DNA of 64,000 nt from Pseudomonas marginalis (GCF_900105325.1 NZ_FNSU01000003.1:1674001-1738000), one strand, 5' to 3'; shown: positions 17,789 through 26,451, numbered from the stretch's first letter. Notes: generated by a model not told the origin, from the letters alone. Numbers and translations: made by a program.

Positions 17789-19094
17789 GGTCGATCACCT
17801 CGTCGTTGGCGCTGACGGGGGTGGCGAGCACCGCCCGTTCGAACAATGCGCAGATGGCATCCACCTGGGGCAGGCCCGCAGGCAGCAGCCAGATAAACGT
17901 AGGCGACAACTCGAGCAGACCGTCGCGGTGCAACGCCTCCAGCAGCGGCCAGAGGTTGGCGAAATAACGTCTGAACACCAGGCCGTAACGGCGCTCCACG
18001 GCCTGGATATTCAGTTCCAGGTCACAGGCCAGGCGTTCGGCGACATGCAGGCGCACCGGGTCGGCCGCCTCGCGAAACCAGCCTCGGCACGTGGCCGGTT
18101 GACCACTGGCCAGCTGCTCACGGTAGTGCGGCAGAACCGCCGTGTTCTGCGCGCACAATGTATCGATCTGGCTGATGGCGCCCAGGCCGAAGCCGATGTG
18201 GTCGCAGTAACCGTGCAGGGTAAAGCCTTCGCAGTTACGGCTGAGGCGACCGCGCTCCTGGGCCTGTTTGAGGTCATCGTCGGCGCGGGCGAACTGGCCC
18301 AGGCCGATGTAGTGATACCCGGCGGCGGTGAGGTGTTCAAAGCCGCTGCGGCGCATGACGATCTTATCCGCCGCGCTGCAAAACGCCTGGGGTTGCCGGC
18401 CCTGGTAGCGCACCGGTGGCTGGGCGTAATCGAACAGTTGCAGGCGATCCGGCTCCAGGGCAATCAGGCTGGCCAGTTTCAACTCGAAACTGGCCGGCGT
18501 CTGCCAGGCATGGCCGTAGCCGAGGTCGATGTTCACCGAGCGAAAGCCAAAGGTGCGCGCCGCATCCACCAGCGATTCGATAGGCGCCGGGTCCTGGTAG
18601 CGCGCCTGGCACAGCGGTCCCTCGCGACTGACGTCGGGCACGCCGATGCTGGCATGGTTGAAGCCCTGGTCGCGCAGCAGGCCCATGGTGGCCCAGTCGG
18701 TGTGCCAGGGGTCGAGGTCGATACGGTAGTCGCCGCGGTCGTGGTCGAGGAAGTTGAAGCGGCTGTGCAGGTGTTCCAGCAACGTACACACCTGCTCGAT
18801 GGTCGGCGTGGTGCCGCGCAGGTGAAAGTGCTCGACCGGCTGGCGCGGACCGAGCTGGCAGCCGATCAACTGGATTTCCTCGGTGAGGCTGCGCAGGTAG
18901 TCGGCGCCGCCGTCAACCGCCGGCCACTGCAGGTTCAACGCCAGGGGCCGCTGGCGCTGGCGACTGTCGCGCAGGGCACGCAACAGGTCGAGGGAACCCA
19001 CACCGCCATGGAAGCGGCGCGTGTCCGCATCGCAGGCCAGGTCCAGCACGCCCTGGTCCTGACGAAAGCGGGTGGGATGAAGATGGGTGCGCAT
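17775..19094 (-). CDS. HemN paralogue lacking the radical-SAM cysteine motif
   Basis: The 439-residue product aligns with HemN along its length (for example CEGFTLHGYCDHIGFGLGAI against HemN's matching region), yet the segment that should carry CxxxCxxC reads LALNLQWPAVDGG (residues 51-63) and the SAM-binding HLGGGTPT is HLRGTTPT (91-98). It therefore cannot bind the usual [4Fe-4S] cluster. The reading frame is intact and has a GGAG site 6 bp before the ATG at 19094. It overlaps hemN and has its own DNR box, so it appears to be maintained. A role as a HemN partner, heme-binding or regulatory protein is inference only. Confidence 0.85.
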   Translation of the reverse strand: MRTHLHPTRFRQDQGVLDLACDADTRRFHGGVGSLDLLRALRDSRQRQRPLALNLQWPAVDGGADYLRSLTEEIQLIGCQLGPRQPVEHFHLRGTTPTIEQVCTLLEHLHSRFNFLDHDRGDYRIDLDPWHTDWATMGLLRDQGFNHASIGVPDVSREGPLCQARYQDPAPIESLVDAARTFGFRSVNIDLGYGHAWQTPASFELKLASLIALEPDRLQLFDYAQPPVRYQGRQPQAFCSAADKIVMRRSGFEHLTAAGYHYIGLGQFARADDDLKQAQERGRLSRNCEGFTLHGYCDHIGFGLGAISQIDTLCAQNTAVLPHYREQLASGQPATCRGWFREAADPVRLHVAERLACDLELNIQAVERRYGLVFRRYFANLWPLLEALHRDGLLELSPTFIWLLPAGLPQVDAICALFERAVLATPVSANDEVIDHDGV

Positions 19095-19124
19095 GGCGGA
19101 CTCCGGAACGGGCGGCGGTGGTCC

Positions 19125-19166
19125 ATTGTCCGGTGCGACCGCTGCGCGCACCTTGATATGCATCAA
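19125..19166 (-). promoter_or_regulatory. DNR/ANR box upstream of the hemN-like/hemN operon
   Basis: TTGATATGCATCAA at 19153-19166 matches the consensus exactly. A GACAAT -10-like element at 19125-19130 (minus strand) has the class II spacing. The box centre is 65 bp from the HemN-like start codon, nearly the same as in norC. Confidence 0.88.
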
Positions 19167-19171
19167 GGTCG

Positions 19172-19615
19172 TTACCAACTGAGGTAAAACATGCCCTTGG
19201 CCAGCAACACAATGGCGACCATGTGCGCGAACAGGCTCAGGTGAATAAAGCGGCTATAGCGCGCGCTGACCTTGCCCCAGCGCATCCGCGCCATGGTCAC
19301 CAGAAAGTGCAGCAATACGCTGGCGGCCAGGATCAACTTGAGGCTCAGCAACGTGCCGAACGAGGACGCCAACGGTGCCGCCAACGCCGGCAGATAACGC
19401 AGCCAGACCATGCCGAGCCCGGCGCCGAACAGCACCAGCAACACCCACGGCATCAACACCCGGGCACGCCGGGCGACGCCCTGCTCCACCAGCACCATCA
19501 CCCGAATCGGCAAGTGCTGGTGCAGGTGCCCGAGAATCAGCACTTCGAAGAACACCGTGCCGATAAAGATCAGCGCAGCGAACAGGTGGGCCAATAGCAA
19601 CAGGAGGTAGAGCAT
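19172..19615 (-). CDS. Small four-helix membrane protein, CopD-like
   Basis: The 147-residue protein has four predicted membrane helices with conserved-looking histidines in or next to them (HLFAALIFIG at the N-terminus, HFLVTMARM, HLSLFAHMVAI). This pattern resembles CopD/UPF0093-type membrane proteins, which may bind heme or copper. GAGG lies 7 bp before the ATG. A perfect DNR/ANR box lies upstream, so it probably belongs to the denitrification regulon. Its function is unknown. Confidence 0.75.
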   Translation of the reverse strand: MLYLLLLLAHLFAALIFIGTVFFEVLILGHLHQHLPIRVMVLVEQGVARRARVLMPWVLLVLFGAGLGMVWLRYLPALAAPLASSFGTLLSLKLILAASVLLHFLVTMARMRWGKVSARYSRFIHLSLFAHMVAIVLLAKGMFYLSW

Positions 19616-19680
19616 GGAGGCCTCGCAGAGGGACCGGCCAGTGAGGACCCTCAGTGTGCGGACTTGCGCAGGCCGTGGCC

Positions 19681-19694
19681 TTGATGCCGATCAA
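19681..19694 (-). promoter_or_regulatory. DNR/ANR box upstream of the CopD-like gene
   Basis: TTGATGCCGATCAA is a perfect FNR-type palindrome 72 bp upstream (centre to start codon) of the CopD-like gene and just after the stop of the next gene. The -10 region is weak (CACACT near 19653-19658). Confidence 0.82.
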
Positions 19695-19701
19695 GCGCGG
19701 T

Positions 19702-20247
19702 TCACGGCAGCGGCAACCAGCGGTTGAATTCGCCCAGGTGCGTCAGCGGGCTCCAGGCAAACTCCCACGCTGGAGCGGGCAGCACCTGTTGTTCGGCAGC
19801 CGCGAACCGAGCGTCCTTCCAATCGAACACCTTCGACCCGCGCCACGCCAGGACGATGCCCAGCGCAGGGCTCTGATCGGTACTGATCCAGCGCGCTGCG
19901 GCGGCGGCCATGAAGGCCTCGATGGGCTCGTCGCCAATCTGCGCGCGATACGCCGAGCCCAACAGCCAACGACAGACGCTCAAGTGATACGTCCAGTCCT
20001 GGGCCGGGCGGTTGCGATAGGCCCAGGTCATAAAGCTGCGAAACAGGTTCAGGCCTTCGGGCGGGTCGAGCTTGAGCAGCGTCGGGCAGATGTCGAACAC
20101 GGTGTGCCAATACGGCAACAGGCGTGCATCCAGGTGCACAAAGCAGCGGGCATTGCTCGGGTAGTCCGGGCGTGCCGGCTCCGCGCGCGTGCGGCGGGAC
20201 GCCTGGCTGACCAGGCGGCTGGCGCCTGCAGGCAAGTGATGGTTCAT
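19702..20247 (-). CDS. Conserved-looking protein of unknown function
   Basis: The 181-residue soluble protein has no signal peptide or membrane segment and no motif I recognise. It is rich in Trp, Arg and Ala and ends WSPLTHLGEFNRWLPLP. The start is uncertain: ATG at 20247 or a GTG three codons earlier, neither with a strong ribosome-binding site. It lies between the CopD-like gene and a DUF2946-like gene on the same strand. Confidence 0.65.
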   Translation of the reverse strand: MNHHLPAGASRLVSQASRRTRAEPARPDYPSNARCFVHLDARLLPYWHTVFDICPTLLKLDPPEGLNLFRSFMTWAYRNRPAQDWTYHLSVCRWLLGSAYRAQIGDEPIEAFMAAAAARWISTDQSPALGIVLAWRGSKVFDWKDARFAAAEQQVLPAPAWEFAWSPLTHLGEFNRWLPLP

Positions 20248-20309
20248 AAAGCGCACTCACAGTCGTGACGATAGAACGCCCCCTGTTCACAGGAGGCCCA
20301 GGGCACACG

Positions 20310-20693
20310 TCAGAATGCGGGGGATGCGCGGGGGTTGGCCGAAGGCCAGGAATAACGCGGCGGCGCCTTGTTGCGCCGCTCATGGGCCGGGCGTGGGGTC
20401 TGCCCCAGGCCCAGCAACCAGGCCAGGCCGATCAGGAACACCAGCGCGACGGTCACGGCGTTGCACACCGGGCAGGCAAAGTAGTTCGAGATGTTACTGG
20501 AAGACGGCGCGCCCAGCCCTTTGTCGGAAAGTGGCGCCTGTTGGCCGTCCACTCCACAGAACGCGCCACCGATCCCGTTGAGCTGCTGGCCGGTCATCTG
20601 GCCATGGCCCAAACCGCACACGAACAGGTTCATCAGCACGCAGAAGTACAGGGTCCAGACGATCAGGGAACGGTCGGGGCGGCTCGATTTCAT
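20310..20693 (-). CDS. DUF2946-like small membrane protein
   Basis: The 127-residue product has an N-terminal hydrophobic segment (SLIVWTLYFCVLMNLFVCG), a central CPVCNAV motif and a second helix (VALVFLIGLAWLLGLG). The CPxC motif with two helices resembles DUF2946 proteins often found next to copper-handling genes. It is divergent from the SCO1 gene, and the two probably share a regulatory region at 20694-20874. Confidence 0.7.
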   Translation of the reverse strand: MKSSRPDRSLIVWTLYFCVLMNLFVCGLGHGQMTGQQLNGIGGAFCGVDGQQAPLSDKGLGAPSSSNISNYFACPVCNAVTVALVFLIGLAWLLGLGQTPRPAHERRNKAPPRYSWPSANPRASPAF

Positions 20694-20874
20694 GGCGGCG
20701 ACTCTACCACCAGCGGTGCAAAAGGATGAAATCCAGCGTGCCCCTGTGGCAGAACGTCGCAGATTACGCGGGCTGGCCAGGGTTGGTAGACTTGGCGCCC
20801 TCCTCGTTTACTCCTATTCAAAGCCCGCCGAGTTGATTTCGCGCAATGCGGGCGTTTCACAGGATGCACCGTTG

Positions 20875-21480
20875 ATGAGTACGTTATTCACCCGCCGCAA
20901 GGTCCTGACCGGCATGGGCCTGTTGGGCCTGGGCCTGCTGGCCGGTTGTGACAACAGCCCCAAGTTGAACTTCAAGTACGGCAAGGACTTGAGCGACAAG
21001 ATCATGGGCCGCACCTTCAAGCTCAAGAACACCGAGGGCGACACCGTCACCCTCAGTTCCTACCGTGGCCTGATGCCGGTGGTGTTCTTCGGTTTCACCC
21101 AGTGCCCGGCCGTGTGCCCGACCACGCTGGCCCGCGCCGCCCAGGCCAAGAAACTGATGGGCCGCGACGGCGAGATCATGCAGGTGATCTTTATCACCCT
21201 GGACCCGGAACGCGACACGCCGGAGATTCTCGACAAGTACGTCAAGGCCTTCGACCCCAGCTTCGAAGCGCTGTACGGCACCCCGGAAGAAATCGCCGTG
21301 GCCGCCAAGGAGTTCGGGATCTTCTATGAAAAGATCCCCGCCGGCGACACCTACACCCTGTCCCACACGGCCACCAGTTTTGTCTTCGACACCCGTGGCA
21401 ACCTGCGCCTGGGGTTGCAGGCATCCCTTACCGCTAAAGAGTGCGCAGAAGACCTGCTCACCGTCATGGAGGTCTGCTAA
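20875..21480 (+). CDS. SCO1/SenC family copper chaperone (predicted lipoprotein)
   Basis: The 201-residue protein has a signal sequence with lipobox LAGC and the SCO copper site CPAVC, with the distal histidine likely in TLSHTATSF. SCO proteins deliver copper to the CuA centre of cytochrome oxidases and act as periplasmic thiol reductases. The ATG at 20875 was chosen by AGGA upstream and the signal peptide; the longer frame is unsupported. It overlaps the PCu(A)C gene by one base (TAATG). Confidence 0.9.
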   Translation: MSTLFTRRKVLTGMGLLGLGLLAGCDNSPKLNFKYGKDLSDKIMGRTFKLKNTEGDTVTLSSYRGLMPVVFFGFTQCPAVCPTTLARAAQAKKLMGRDGEIMQVIFITLDPERDTPEILDKYVKAFDPSFEALYGTPEEIAVAAKEFGIFYEKIPAGDTYTLSHTATSFVFDTRGNLRLGLQASLTAKECAEDLLTVMEVC

Positions 21481-21947
21481 TGACTGCCGTTCAACACCTC
21501 AAGCGCTTCACCCTTGGCCTCACCCTGCTGGGCCTCGCCGCCCACGCCAGTGCCCAGGTGCAAGTCACCGACGCCTGGGTGCGCGCCTCGGTGCCGGGCC
21601 AACCGTCCAGCGGGGCATTCATGACCGTGACCGCCGACAGCGACAGCAAGCTGCTCAGCGTGGCCTCGCCGGTGGCCAAGGATGTGCAGATCCATGAGAT
21701 GAGCATGAAGGACGACGTGATGCGCATGGCCCCCGTGGACTCGGTGGCCCTGCCGACGGGCAAGGCAGTCAAGCTCGACCCGGACGGCTACCACGTGATG
21801 CTGATGGGCCTGACCGGCCAGATCAAGGAAGGTGACCAGGTGCCGCTGACCCTGACGGTGCAGGACGCCAAGGGCGAAAAGCAGACCGTTGAGGTCCAGG
21901 CCACGGCACGTGGGCTGGATGGCATGGACCATAGCAAGATGCATTGA
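21480..21947 (+). CDS. PCu(A)C periplasmic copper chaperone
   Basis: The 155-residue protein has a signal peptide ending ASAQ (about 25) and the copper-binding pattern of this family: HEMSMKDDVMRM followed by YHVMLMGL. These chaperones work with SCO1 to metallate CuA. The start overlaps the SCO1 stop codon and GGAGGT lies 8 bp upstream, so the two genes are translationally coupled. Confidence 0.92.
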   Translation: MTAVQHLKRFTLGLTLLGLAAHASAQVQVTDAWVRASVPGQPSSGAFMTVTADSDSKLLSVASPVAKDVQIHEMSMKDDVMRMAPVDSVALPTGKAVKLDPDGYHVMLMGLTGQIKEGDQVPLTLTVQDAKGEKQTVEVQATARGLDGMDHSKMH

Positions 21948-21990
21948 TGCACCGGATTTTTGTGGTTGTTTCTGTGGCTGTTCCTGTTTT

Positions 21991-22144
21991 TGTGGCGAGC
22001 GGGCTTGCCCCGCGTTGGGCTGCGAAGCGGCCCTGAAGCCTGCCGACGAGGTCTATCTGAAGGAACTTCATGATCTTATTGGGGCTGCTTCGCAGCCCAA
22101 CGCGGGGCAAGCCCGCTCACCACAACAAGCCCGCTCGCCACAAA
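21991..22144. repeat. REP doublet (GCGGGCTTGCCCCGC type)
   Basis: Two inverted copies with the core GCGGGCTTGCCCCGCGTTGGGC flank a 60-70 bp spacer, followed by a partial third copy. The same type recurs at 32955-33120, 37222-37365 and 53316-53447. It lies between convergent genes. Confidence 0.85.
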
Positions 22145-22153
22145 GGTCACCCT

Positions 22154-22483
22154 TCAATCCACGATAAATAGCTTCGCCCCGACATTCGTCGAGGAACGAT
22201 GCGCCTCCATATCATTGCCCACCTGGTAACTCATCCCCGCCGTCAGCGTGAACCGGCGGCCGTCTTCCAGCTCGGTGTGCAACTCGCCTTCCAGGCACAG
22301 CAGCACATGCCCGCGCGTGCACCAGTGATCGGCCAGGTAGCCGGCGCTGTATTCGACCCTGCGCACGCGGGTGGTGCCAAAGTGGCAGGTGCGCCATGAG
22401 GCACTGCCGCTGACGCCGGGGTGAAGCTCGGGTTCGACGGTGGACCAGTCGGTGATGCCAAACGGGACAGCGGTGAGTTCCAT
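22154..22483 (-). CDS. DHCW-motif cupin-fold protein
   Basis: The 109-residue protein is a small single-domain cupin. It contains the motif DHWCTRGHVLLCLEGEL, with His and Cys residues of the kind that name the DHCW cupin family, and a C-terminal SYQVGNDMEAHRSST. The biochemical role of this family is not known; a small-molecule binding or isomerase function is possible. Confidence 0.8.
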   Translation of the reverse strand: MELTAVPFGITDWSTVEPELHPGVSGSASWRTCHFGTTRVRRVEYSAGYLADHWCTRGHVLLCLEGELHTELEDGRRFTLTAGMSYQVGNDMEAHRSSTNVGAKLFIVD

Positions 22484-22623
22484 GGTGTGCTCGGTCGTCA
22501 GTTAACGTGGCCTGAGGCTATCCACCTGACAACGTGCGCGATAGACACAGATCCCGTGGTTTTGTGGGATACAGGCGTGCGTGTTTGTTATCCTGCCGAC
22601 CTTGCTCCCAAGGACGCGCACTG

Positions 22624-23109
22624 ATGCAGATCGACCCCACCTACATCCTGCTTGAGACCGAGCACTGGCTGCTCAACCATCACCTGGCTTCGAAGCTGCC
22701 GGGTTACCTGTTGCTGGGTGCCAAGGCGCCTGTTGATTCCCTGGCCGATATGCCGGATGCAGCGCTGGCCGAACTGGGTGGACTGCTGGCAAAAACCCAG
22801 CGAGTCATGGACGCGCAACTCAAGCCCAAGTGGTTGTATATCAGCCGCTATGGGCATATGCCGGGGTTCCCGCTGCACTTTCATTTCATCCCGGTGTATG
22901 ACTGGGTGGAGGAAGCATTCTGGCGGGATGAGCGCTATCGGCGGTTGCAGGGTTTGGGTTCGCAGGGCCTGGCAAAAACGCTCACCGATGGTGCGGAACT
23001 GACGCTGTTTGTGTGGCGGGAGTTTGGTGAGAGCCTGATGCCTCCACCGATCCACGGGCCGTCCGTTACACAAGTGATCGCAACCTTGCGAACCCACTTT
23101 TTCCACTGA
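22624..23109 (+). CDS. HIT-like family protein (diadenosine tetraphosphate hydrolase-like)
   Basis: The 161-residue product resembles HIT-fold nucleotide hydrolases: a leading ETEHWLLNHHLASKLPGYLLL and a HFHFIPVYDW segment in place of the classic His triad. Substrate is unknown. The ATG at 22624 gives a typical length; an upstream frame start at 22534 lacks support. Confidence 0.8.
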   Translation: MQIDPTYILLETEHWLLNHHLASKLPGYLLLGAKAPVDSLADMPDAALAELGGLLAKTQRVMDAQLKPKWLYISRYGHMPGFPLHFHFIPVYDWVEEAFWRDERYRRLQGLGSQGLAKTLTDGAELTLFVWREFGESLMPPPIHGPSVTQVIATLRTHFFH

Positions 23110-23120
23110 ACAAGCCCACC

Positions 23121-23220
23121 CGTAGGAGCTGGCTTGCCAGCGAAAATCGTCAACGATGACGCGGCCATTCTGAATAAGCGCATTGCCCTCGGGCTTTTCG
23201 CCGGCAAGCCGGCTCCTACA
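23121..23220. repeat. REPIN (GTAGGAGC type)
   Basis: GTAGGAGCTGGCTTGCCAGC at 23122 faces its diverged complement GCCGGCAAGCCGGCTCCTAC ending at 23219, with about 60 bp between. It lies between convergent genes and resembles the unit at 42181-42280. Confidence 0.88.
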
Positions 23221-23229
23221 GTCGGTGCG

Positions 23230-23700
23230 TCAGCGCGGCAGCGGTTTTTTCATCGGAATACACGCCAACTGCAACCCCGACGGTGAGTGGTAAATCGCCT
23301 GCTCATCCCCCACGTAGCCACACGCGCGATAAAAACTCGCGGCATTCAACGTCGCGTCCAGCACCACCTCTTCAATCGCCAGTTCCCGTGCGACATGCTC
23401 AAGGTGATCCAGCATGGCCTTGCCATACCCGCGTCCGGTGAATGCGGGCAACACGAACAGCGCGCCGACTTCGTTGTTGGCCGGGTCGAGCATGCCAGTG
23501 GCGATCGGCTCACCGTTCAACCAGCCCAGGTAGAACGGTTTTTCCATCAGCGCGCTGTAGCCGTCCTCGGCCTTGCCACGGGTCCAGAGCGCCATTTGTT
23601 CAGCGGTGTAGGCACCGATGCATTGGCTGCGAATGGCTGCGCGGCGGATGTCAAAAGCGGTGTTGGCGTCGGTGGGGGTGGCGCGTTTTATTTCCAGCAT
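23230..23700 (-). CDS. GNAT family N-acetyltransferase
   Basis: The 156-residue protein has the GNAT acetyl-CoA motif in FVLPAFTGRGYGKAMLDHLE and a C-terminal ASFYRACGYVG. The ATG at 23700 is preceded by AAGGAAGGA, which decides the start over an upstream in-frame codon. The substrate is unknown. Confidence 0.88.
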   Translation of the reverse strand: MLEIKRATPTDANTAFDIRRAAIRSQCIGAYTAEQMALWTRGKAEDGYSALMEKPFYLGWLNGEPIATGMLDPANNEVGALFVLPAFTGRGYGKAMLDHLEHVARELAIEEVVLDATLNAASFYRACGYVGDEQAIYHSPSGLQLACIPMKKPLPR

Positions 23701-24015
23701 GGGTCCTTCCTTCATGGATTTCCGTTGCCCGCCCGGGTGAATGAATAACGGAGGTGAGGGAGCTTGCTCCCGCTTTGGCAGTTTAATCCTATCAAGCACT
23801 CAGGCCGAGCAGTCGTTCTGCCAATCGGTTGCACCGTCGCCAATACCGCCCGGATCCTGGTCCAGGACGTGGCGGATGTGTTTACGGTGAGTTGATGTGA
23901 CTTGAGCAGTGAGGAAACCCGCTTTGGCGGGTTCCACACTGCCTCTTGAACGTCATGGCCCTGACCAACATGCATCGAAAACAGCACCCACCACCAAGCC
24001 TGGCGCGGACAAAAC

Positions 24016-24043
24016 TGTGGGAGGGGGCTTGCCCCCTCCCACA
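24016..24043. repeat. Perfect REP hairpin
   Basis: A 13-bp stem (TGTGGGAGGGGGC) with a 2-bp loop forms a perfect palindrome. It lies in a 420-bp gap (23701-24122) between divergent acetyltransferase genes. Apart from this and a shorter AGGGAGCTTGCTCCC palindrome near 23758, I see no feature in the gap. Confidence 0.85.
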
Positions 24044-24122
24044 ATTTCGATCTGTGTTCTGCGCAGAGTCCCAGCGAGGCCGTTATGATGTGGCCTTTCG
24101 CTCAACGCCCCAGGAAACGCCC

Positions 24123-24614
24123 ATGCCCGCCCTCACCTTGCGCAACGCCCTCCCCGCCGACGCCGCCCGTTGCTTTGAAATTGAAATCACCGCCTACGAG
24201 GGCGACGAAGCCGCGACCCTGGAAAAGATCGCCACGCGCATTGCCCTATACCCGCAAGGTTTTTTGATCCTGGAAGCCGATGGCGAAGTGGCAGGTTTTA
24301 TCAACAGCGGCTGCGCCCACGAAGTGGTGATGTCGGACGAGGCGTTCAAGGAACTGGTGGGGCATTCGGCCGAGGCGCCGAATGCGGTGATCATGTCGGT
24401 GGTGGTCGACCCGGCGCATCAAGGCAAGGGGTATTCCAAGGTGCTGATGAGCGAGTTCGTGCAGCGCATGCGCGCCATGGGCAAGCGCACGATTCACCTG
24501 ATGTGCAAGGAACAGCATGTGCCGTTGTACACCCGCATGGGCTACACCTACATGCAGCCGTCACCCTCGGATCATGGCGGCATGGCCTGGCATGAGATGC
24601 TGATGACGCTTTAA
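24123..24614 (+). CDS. GNAT family N-acetyltransferase (arylalkylamine-type)
   Basis: The 163-residue protein has the acetyl-CoA motif VVDPAHQGKGYSKVLM and a C-terminal LYTRMGYTYMQPS. It resembles the serotonin/arylalkylamine N-acetyltransferase-like branch of GNATs. The ATG at 24123 is chosen because upstream residues in the frame are encoded by REP sequence. Substrate unknown. Confidence 0.87.
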   Translation: MPALTLRNALPADAARCFEIEITAYEGDEAATLEKIATRIALYPQGFLILEADGEVAGFINSGCAHEVVMSDEAFKELVGHSAEAPNAVIMSVVVDPAHQGKGYSKVLMSEFVQRMRAMGKRTIHLMCKEQHVPLYTRMGYTYMQPSPSDHGGMAWHEMLMTL

Positions 24615-24632
24615 CCAACGGAGGGTTTCGCA

Positions 24633-25058
24633 ATGACCGCAGCGCTTATTGAAGTCAGCGACCAGGCCAATCCCGACGCCGAGCGTATGCTCGGCAACGG
24701 CCTGGCTGCGTTCAACGAAGGTATCGCCGGCTACAACGATCGCCTGCCTCTGACGGTATTGCTCAAAGATCCCGATACCCGGCAGATCGTCGGCGGCATC
24801 ACCGGCAAAACCACCCTGGGCATGGCTTTTCTCGACCTGTTCCACCTGCCCGAGACCCTGCGCGGCACAGGCCTCGGCAGCCGATTGCTGCACGCCTTTG
24901 AGCACGAAGCCCGGCGTCGCGGCTGCGCGAACGCGGTGCTCTATACCCTCAGTTTTCAGGCACCGGGCTTTTATGAAAAGCATGGGTGGGTGCGGTTCGG
25001 GGAAGTCCCATGTGAACCGGCAGGCAGCAGTCGCGTGTTTCTGTCCAAGCGGCTGTAA
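24633..25058 (+). CDS. GNAT family N-acetyltransferase
   Basis: The 141-residue product starts 18 bp after the previous acetyltransferase gene, with GGAGG upstream, so they likely form an operon. It carries the motif HLPETLRGTGLGSRLL and a C-terminal FYEKHGWVRFGE, typical of GNATs. Substrate unknown. Confidence 0.88.
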   Translation: MTAALIEVSDQANPDAERMLGNGLAAFNEGIAGYNDRLPLTVLLKDPDTRQIVGGITGKTTLGMAFLDLFHLPETLRGTGLGSRLLHAFEHEARRRGCANAVLYTLSFQAPGFYEKHGWVRFGEVPCEPAGSSRVFLSKRL

Positions 25059-25117
25059 CGTCCAAGGCTTTGCCCGACAGCCGCTTGCAGCCTGGCGTCA
25101 CGCCGAACAACCGCCGA

Positions 25118-26323
25118 TTACCAACTCCCCGACGCCCCGCCACCGCCACTGGAACCACCGCCCCCCGAGGAACTGCTGCTGGAGCTGGAGCCACTGGAGC
25201 CCGAACCGGAACCACCGCCCGAACCGGACCCCGAGCCGGAACTGGCGATGCTCTGCACAAACACGATAAACGCCACAAAGGAGGCCACTGGAATCGCCAC
25301 GATCCAGCCCTGATACCCGTGCCCCAGCAGTGTCGCCGCAGCGACGTAGATGGCCATGACCGCCAGCGCACGCAGGAGGAAAAAGCGCGGGCGCTTTTTC
25401 CAGGATGCCCTGATGACGAAGAACAACCCGAGGTACAAGCCCAGCACCAACGCCGCGCCAAACGGCCACACCAGCCAATGGATATAGCTGACCTCCACGA
25501 ACCGGTTGGCGATCACCACCCCGGCGATGTAGGCCAACAGCCCTATCACGCAGTAGAACGCCGTGCGCGCCAGCCACAAGGCGCCGAAGGTGGCGCCGCC
25601 GATCAGGAGGGTCAGCGGCAGTACCAGCAGGTACATCGGCCATTCCCGGCCACCGGCGAATACCACCAGCGCCACGGTAACGGCTGCGGTGGCGATCAGC
25701 GCCCCCCGCCAGCCCAGCTTGCGCGCCGCGACCAGCACGCCGCCGATGGCACCACACACAAACGCCAGCAATACCGCAAGCGCCTCAAGACTGCCGCCGT
25801 GCCCGGCCACTTGCGGCAAGTCACCGCCATCCACCAGGACAACCAGGTCGTTCACGCCCTGCTCGACACCGCCGGCATAGTCGCCCTGGCGAAAGGCCGG
25901 GGTGATGTGTTCTTCAATAATCCGGTGGGCCAGCAGGTCGGTCACCGTGCCCTCCAGGCCGTAACCGACTTCGATGCGCACCTTGCGATCATCCTTGGCC
26001 ACCAGCAGCAGGATGCCGTCGTTGACATCCTTGCGCCCCAGTTTCCAGGCGCGGAACAGTTGGTTGGCGTAGTCCTCGATGCTCGCGCCACGGGTGGTGG
26101 GCACCAGCAACACCGCCACCTGCGCGCCTTTGCGCTGCTCAAGGGCGGCGAGCTGGTCTTGCAGACGGGTGGTGGTGGCGGCGTCGAGGGTGTTGGTGAG
26201 GTCGATCACCCGCTGGTCGAGGGACACGCCGATGGGCGACGTCTCGCCCTGGGCGGTGATAAACAGGCCGGCGGACATCAATACCAGCAGACTCAAGACG
26301 GATTGCCGCAACCACCGCATCAT
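25118..26323 (-). CDS. TPM domain (YgcG family) membrane protein
   Basis: The 401-residue protein has a signal peptide (about 1-26), a TPM domain (about 30-170; contains VNDGILLLVAKDDRKVRIEVGYGLEG), then several membrane helices (about 180-350), and ends with a low-complexity Ser/Gly tail. This is the layout of YgcG-like proteins of unknown function; plant TPM proteins act in photosystem II repair or as phosphatases. A two-Met start leaves a one-codon uncertainty. Confidence 0.87.
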   Translation of the reverse strand: MMRWLRQSVLSLLVLMSAGLFITAQGETSPIGVSLDQRVIDLTNTLDAATTTRLQDQLAALEQRKGAQVAVLLVPTTRGASIEDYANQLFRAWKLGRKDVNDGILLLVAKDDRKVRIEVGYGLEGTVTDLLAHRIIEEHITPAFRQGDYAGGVEQGVNDLVVLVDGGDLPQVAGHGGSLEALAVLLAFVCGAIGGVLVAARKLGWRGALIATAAVTVALVVFAGGREWPMYLLVLPLTLLIGGATFGALWLARTAFYCVIGLLAYIAGVVIANRFVEVSYIHWLVWPFGAALVLGLYLGLFFVIRASWKKRPRFFLLRALAVMAIYVAAATLLGHGYQGWIVAIPVASFVAFIVFVQSIASSGSGSGSGGGSGSGSSGSSSSSSSSGGGGSSGGGGASGSW

Positions 26324-26451
26324 GTTTGTTACCTGAAGTTTCTTCCTGAAGGCGCCGACTTTACCCTATCGGCGCTATAACGCGTGACCCAAAGCCATCG
26401 ACTATCTAAACTGCAGCACACCTAGCAATACGCCATAACTTCGAGATCCCC

